Below are positions 61,726 to 64,000 of a DNA stretch of 64,000 nucleotides, piece by piece. Source of the DNA: Neorhodopirellula pilleata (lineage in GTDB: Bacteria; Planctomycetota; Planctomycetia; Pirellulales; Pirellulaceae); the NCBI RefSeq assembly GCF_007859915.1, contig NZ_SJPM01000018.1, positions 21,020-85,019 on the forward strand, in the 5' to 3' direction. Position numbers and translations under genes: made by a program. The notes beneath the pieces were generated by a model, which saw nothing but the letters and a program-made list of their open reading frames with translations, did not search any database and was not told the origin of the DNA. How positions within the stretch are numbered: position 1 is the stretch's first letter; each line of letters begins with the position of its first letter.

Positions 61726-62886
61726 CTACGCGAAGCAGGCCGCGCCGCTACCCTGGCCTCGGTAGTGGTGACGGCCCGTTTGCTCGGCGTGCTGCTTCAT
61801 GGACTCAGGACGACCCACACACGCGCTCTTGCCAAAGTAACGCTGCCAGTTCCATACCAAATCTCGCCACATCGACACGTCAATACCCAACGCCGCTAAA
61901 CGCTTCGCCAGTCGTGAAGGCACCTCCGCTTTGACGCCCTGGACACTTTGCTTGGCCGTCCAGCAAAGCAGTTCCCAGTAGTCCTCCCAAGACAGATTCA
62001 AGAACCCACGATCACTACTGCGAACGCCACCGGAGTGAACCTCGGCTTCGCCGGACAGGACATTGGGTTTCATGGTCAAGGGGCTCAACCAAGCGTCACG
62101 CAGGATCCGACGGCCGGTTGGGTTCTTTCGCTTCGCTTTGCGTTCTTTCCGCAGGTCATCGACCGGTGTTTCGCGGATCTTGCGGCCGGCTTCCTCCGTC
62201 GGAATCGGCTTCAAATCGAACGCGGCGGAGTCGACTTGTTCTCCCTTTTGTGCCTCAGCGCGATCATAAGCACTCGTAAACCGACACCCTTCTGGACCTC
62301 CCGCGATTGCCGCCCGCACTGGGTTTAAATCCACGTACATGCTGCAGGCAAGCAACCCTGCGTCATCGATAATTCTTTGAGCCTTGAACCTACCTTCCCA
62401 AAATCGACCCGTGCACTGATCTTGAAAATTAGCCATCCGTGCGATCGGCTCCGAAAGTGCCCTCATGAACCAGGATACATCGCAGAGTCGCCTACGCACC
62501 TCCGCCAGTCGTTTCTTATCCCGGACAAGTGTTTTGACATCATTCTCGGTCGGTTCAGCCAAATGTTCTTCCATCCGTCGACCAGGAAAGACCCGTAACC
62601 AGCGGATCGCGACCTCTTCGTCGGACCACTGCGCACAGACATCGGGCCGATTTCGCAGGATCTGGTGGATATGATTGCTCATAATCGCATAGGAAAGCAC
62701 ATCGATCGCGAACACCGAGGCGAGTGCCTCCATTCTCCTGCGAATCCATTCTTTCCGGAACGAATAATCGACCCCCGAGACCGGATCGACCCCAGCCAGC
62801 CATGCTCTCCGAACACAGCGTTGTATGCAGTGCACATAACAAATCTCTTCTGGCGAGAACTGTTCGGAGCGTTGTGGACGAGGCAT
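61726..62886 (-). CDS. REP-associated tyrosine transposase (RAYT, IS200-like domain)
   Basis: The 386-residue protein starts at ATG 62886. The Y1 HUH-type core is in the first half: YVHCIQRCVRRAW, a His-x-His of the HUH motif in YAIMSNHIHQILR, and the catalytic-Tyr helix in LACSMYVDLNPVRAAI. The RxxFxGRF-like stretch TGRFWEGRFKAQ is typical of RAYT proteins, which are abundant in Rhodopirellula. The C-terminal 180 residues are an extension with Arg/Lys-rich and Trp-rich segments. RAYTs process REP palindromes. A candidate site lies just upstream of the start. Confidence 0.88.
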   Translation of the reverse strand: MPRPQRSEQFSPEEICYVHCIQRCVRRAWLAGVDPVSGVDYSFRKEWIRRRMEALASVFAIDVLSYAIMSNHIHQILRNRPDVCAQWSDEEVAIRWLRVFPGRRMEEHLAEPTENDVKTLVRDKKRLAEVRRRLCDVSWFMRALSEPIARMANFQDQCTGRFWEGRFKAQRIIDDAGLLACSMYVDLNPVRAAIAGGPEGCRFTSAYDRAEAQKGEQVDSAAFDLKPIPTEEAGRKIRETPVDDLRKERKAKRKNPTGRRILRDAWLSPLTMKPNVLSGEAEVHSGGVRSSDRGFLNLSWEDYWELLCWTAKQSVQGVKAEVPSRLAKRLAALGIDVSMWRDLVWNWQRYFGKSACVGRPESMKQHAEQTGRHHYRGQGSGAACFA

Positions 62887-62924
62887 GGCAATCTCCCGGT
62901 TTGAGTAATTTCCCGAATTCTACG

Positions 62925-62959
62925 GACCACCACGCCACTGGTCAATGGTGGGTGGCACC
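62925..62959. repeat. Candidate REP-like palindromes upstream of the RAYT gene
   Basis: GACCACCACGCCACTGGTC (62925-62943, GACCA/TGGTC stem) and GGTGGGTGGCACC (62947-62959, GGTG/CACC stem) lie 40-75 bp upstream of the RAYT start. RAYT genes are commonly flanked by the palindromes they act on. These stems are short, so support is modest. Confidence 0.4.
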
Positions 62960-62968
62960 AATTAATCC

Positions 62969-63703
62969 CTATTCGACATCCCCGTTCTCATTGGCGCATC
63001 GGGCGTTGGTCTTCTGAGCCGCACAGCCGTAGTGCTGCATCAGTGCCGAGTATCGCTTCGTCAGTGACTTGCCGTCGGAGTGGTTGCGAACAGCCGCGCT
63101 GAGCGAGTCGGTACGATGCTGAATCGGAACGCCACCAAACTGCCAGAACGCATTTTGAATTCCCTCGCTGAGTGCTTCGAAGGACTCGGAGAAACACAGG
63201 GAAACGGATTCGACGTTGCTGTAGGTCAGCACGCAGTGAAACAGCGTGTGCTTGAAAACGGCTCCGGCGATCTTGACGCCGAGCGAATTGCAAACCGTGA
63301 AATCGCTCGCGGCGAATCGACCGGGGTGGTGATCTTGCGGGAAGAACACGGTCTTTTCGGGGCCATGAATCGCTCGCCAGTTGGCGACCCGCCGCTCGAA
63401 CGTTCGACGCGTTGAGTCATCGAATTCGCCGGGACGCTGTCGCTGTAAATCGTCAAAGAGGGTCTTCGCCTTGAGCCGCGGTTCGCCCCGGAGCTGTTGC
63501 TCCACATCGGCCCAAACGTCCGCAAAAGGATCGGTCCGAGTCCGGTAGTTCCGCGTCGTCTTTCGCTGGGACGGCAGTCGCCCATCATCGCGATACGACC
63601 TTGCTGTTTTCTTGTCCATCGAAGCCATCCTGGCAGATGCGGCGAGTGACTTGCCAGCAGCCAGCCATCGCCTGAGTTCAGAAACTTGTCCGTCCGTGAC
63701 CAT
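62969..63703 (-). pseudogene. istA: IS21-family transposase IstA, truncated
   Basis: The frame starts at ATG 63703 behind AAGGAG and codes for 244 residues. An N-terminal helix-turn-helix region (ELRRWLAAGKSLAASARMAS and KKTARSYRDDG) is followed by RRTFERRVANWRAIHG and the DDE-type catalytic start VKIAGAVFKHTLFHCVLTYSNV. The frame stops after NARCANENGDVE, where full IstA proteins continue for about 200 more residues. No istB helper gene follows. The truncation lies next to the RAYT upstream region. The remnant is probably inactive. Confidence 0.85.
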
Positions 63704-63752
63704 CGCTATCTCCTTGGAAAGTAGGAGCTTGCGATGGTGCGATTATCTTTCC

Positions 63753-63867
63753 CAACAGGGGAATTCTAATTGTCGCTGAGCTGGGAAACGCGGGGGTCGT
63801 GAAACCCACGCCCGTTACCTCAACAGGGGAATTTTAATTGCCGCGGAGGGGGAAAACTAATTGTCGC
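63753..63867. repeat. Terminal repeats of the IS21 remnant
   Basis: CAACAGGGGAATTCTAATTG (63753-63772, then TCGC) and CAACAGGGGAATTTTAATTG (63821-63840, then CCGC), with a third partial copy GGGGAAAACTAATTGTCGC (63849-63867), lie upstream of the truncated istA. IS21-type elements carry several such repeats at their ends as transposase-binding sites. The outer end appears to be near 63867, where the recombinase reading frame begins. Confidence 0.65.
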
Positions 63868-64000
63868 TAGACAGACTCATCGCCGCCACTACCACTCAAC
63901 GCATGTTCGCGTACTTTTGGACCGTCTACTCCATGGGACTGCGTCTCAACGAGGGCCTTCACTTACAGGTCGGTGACATCGATGCTGCTCGTGGACTGAT
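63861..64000 (+). pseudogene. Tyrosine recombinase/integrase fragment, cut by IS21 end and the right window edge
   Basis: The frame is open from a stop at 63858 to the window end. It reads LDRLIAATTTQRMFAYFW, then TVYSMGLRLNEGLHLQVGDI, the box-I region of the XerC/D-like tyrosine recombinases around the first catalytic Arg. The N-terminal domain is missing, replaced by the IS21 end repeats. The C-terminus lies beyond the window. A split by IS insertion is likely. Confidence 0.75.

Noticed and set aside
1..64000. tRNA, rRNA and CRISPR arrays
   Set aside because: No T-loop with a matching acceptor stem, no rRNA-like stretch and no spaced direct-repeat array was found by eye; the tandem repeats have no spacers.

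Overview
The window looks like chromosomal DNA of a planctomycete, most likely a Rhodopirellula-like member of the Pirellulaceae. The grounds are three secreted sulfatases, a DUF1559 pseudopilin-like protein, a BBP7-type outer-membrane barrel, a PVC-type multihaem protein coupled to a beta-propeller protein, AsmA-like giants, a REP-associated transposase, an IS21 remnant, and many long intergenic palindromes. Start codons are often ATG, GTG or TTG, and many genes are coupled by 1-4 base overlaps. I saw no rRNA, tRNA or CRISPR array. The genus is inference from gene content, not from a marker gene.

Layout. 1-5,000: a minus-strand sulfur-handling operon (ArsR regulator, rhodanese-DUF2892, DsrE fusion, DUF3365 haem lipoprotein, exported rhodanese, SelD-like FAD oxidoreductase cut by the left edge), divergent from a sulfatase. 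6,500-16,000: DUF4332 protein, peptidase T, a 774-residue coiled-coil lipoprotein, then a minus-strand run of AsmA-like protein, TatD, OsmC and a ketosynthase-like protein whose catalytic Cys is Asp. A 7-bp minisatellite sits between TatD and OsmC. 16,700-21,200: the outer-membrane barrel with a clear terminator, an MntR regulator with twin palindromes, and a DUF1559 pair. 21,200-32,300: giant AsmA-like protein, membrane protein plus glycosyltransferase, sulfatase, Gfo/Idh oxidoreductase and Der GTPase. 32,400-43,400: family-4 uracil-DNA glycosylase, small membrane protein, phosphoesterase, PQQ-like propeller, GH99-like protein, Lnt, UDP-glucuronate decarboxylase, KAS III-like enzyme, AlgH, phosphatase and glycosyltransferase. 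43,500-49,600: a haem protein-propeller-sulfatase operon. 49,800-60,600: an orphan sugar permease, GlnRS, a LarA-like protein, Nudix and a Mn/Zn/Fe ABC transporter. 60,600-64,000: YdeI-like protein and a mobile-element zone.

The most interesting system is the metal ABC transporter at 54,744-60,565. Both permeases carry a cytoplasmic DtxR-like tail, the second keeping a nearly complete set of DtxR metal ligands. This resembles the chlamydial YtgCR permease-repressor fusion but is present in duplicate. The operon is split by an Rpn-family nuclease gene on the opposite strand, and a free-standing MntR with an intact metal site lies 35 kb away.

A second theme is repeats: four long inverted repeats of different sequence lie next to gene ends, mostly between convergent genes, plus a minisatellite enclosed by 12-bp inverted termini.
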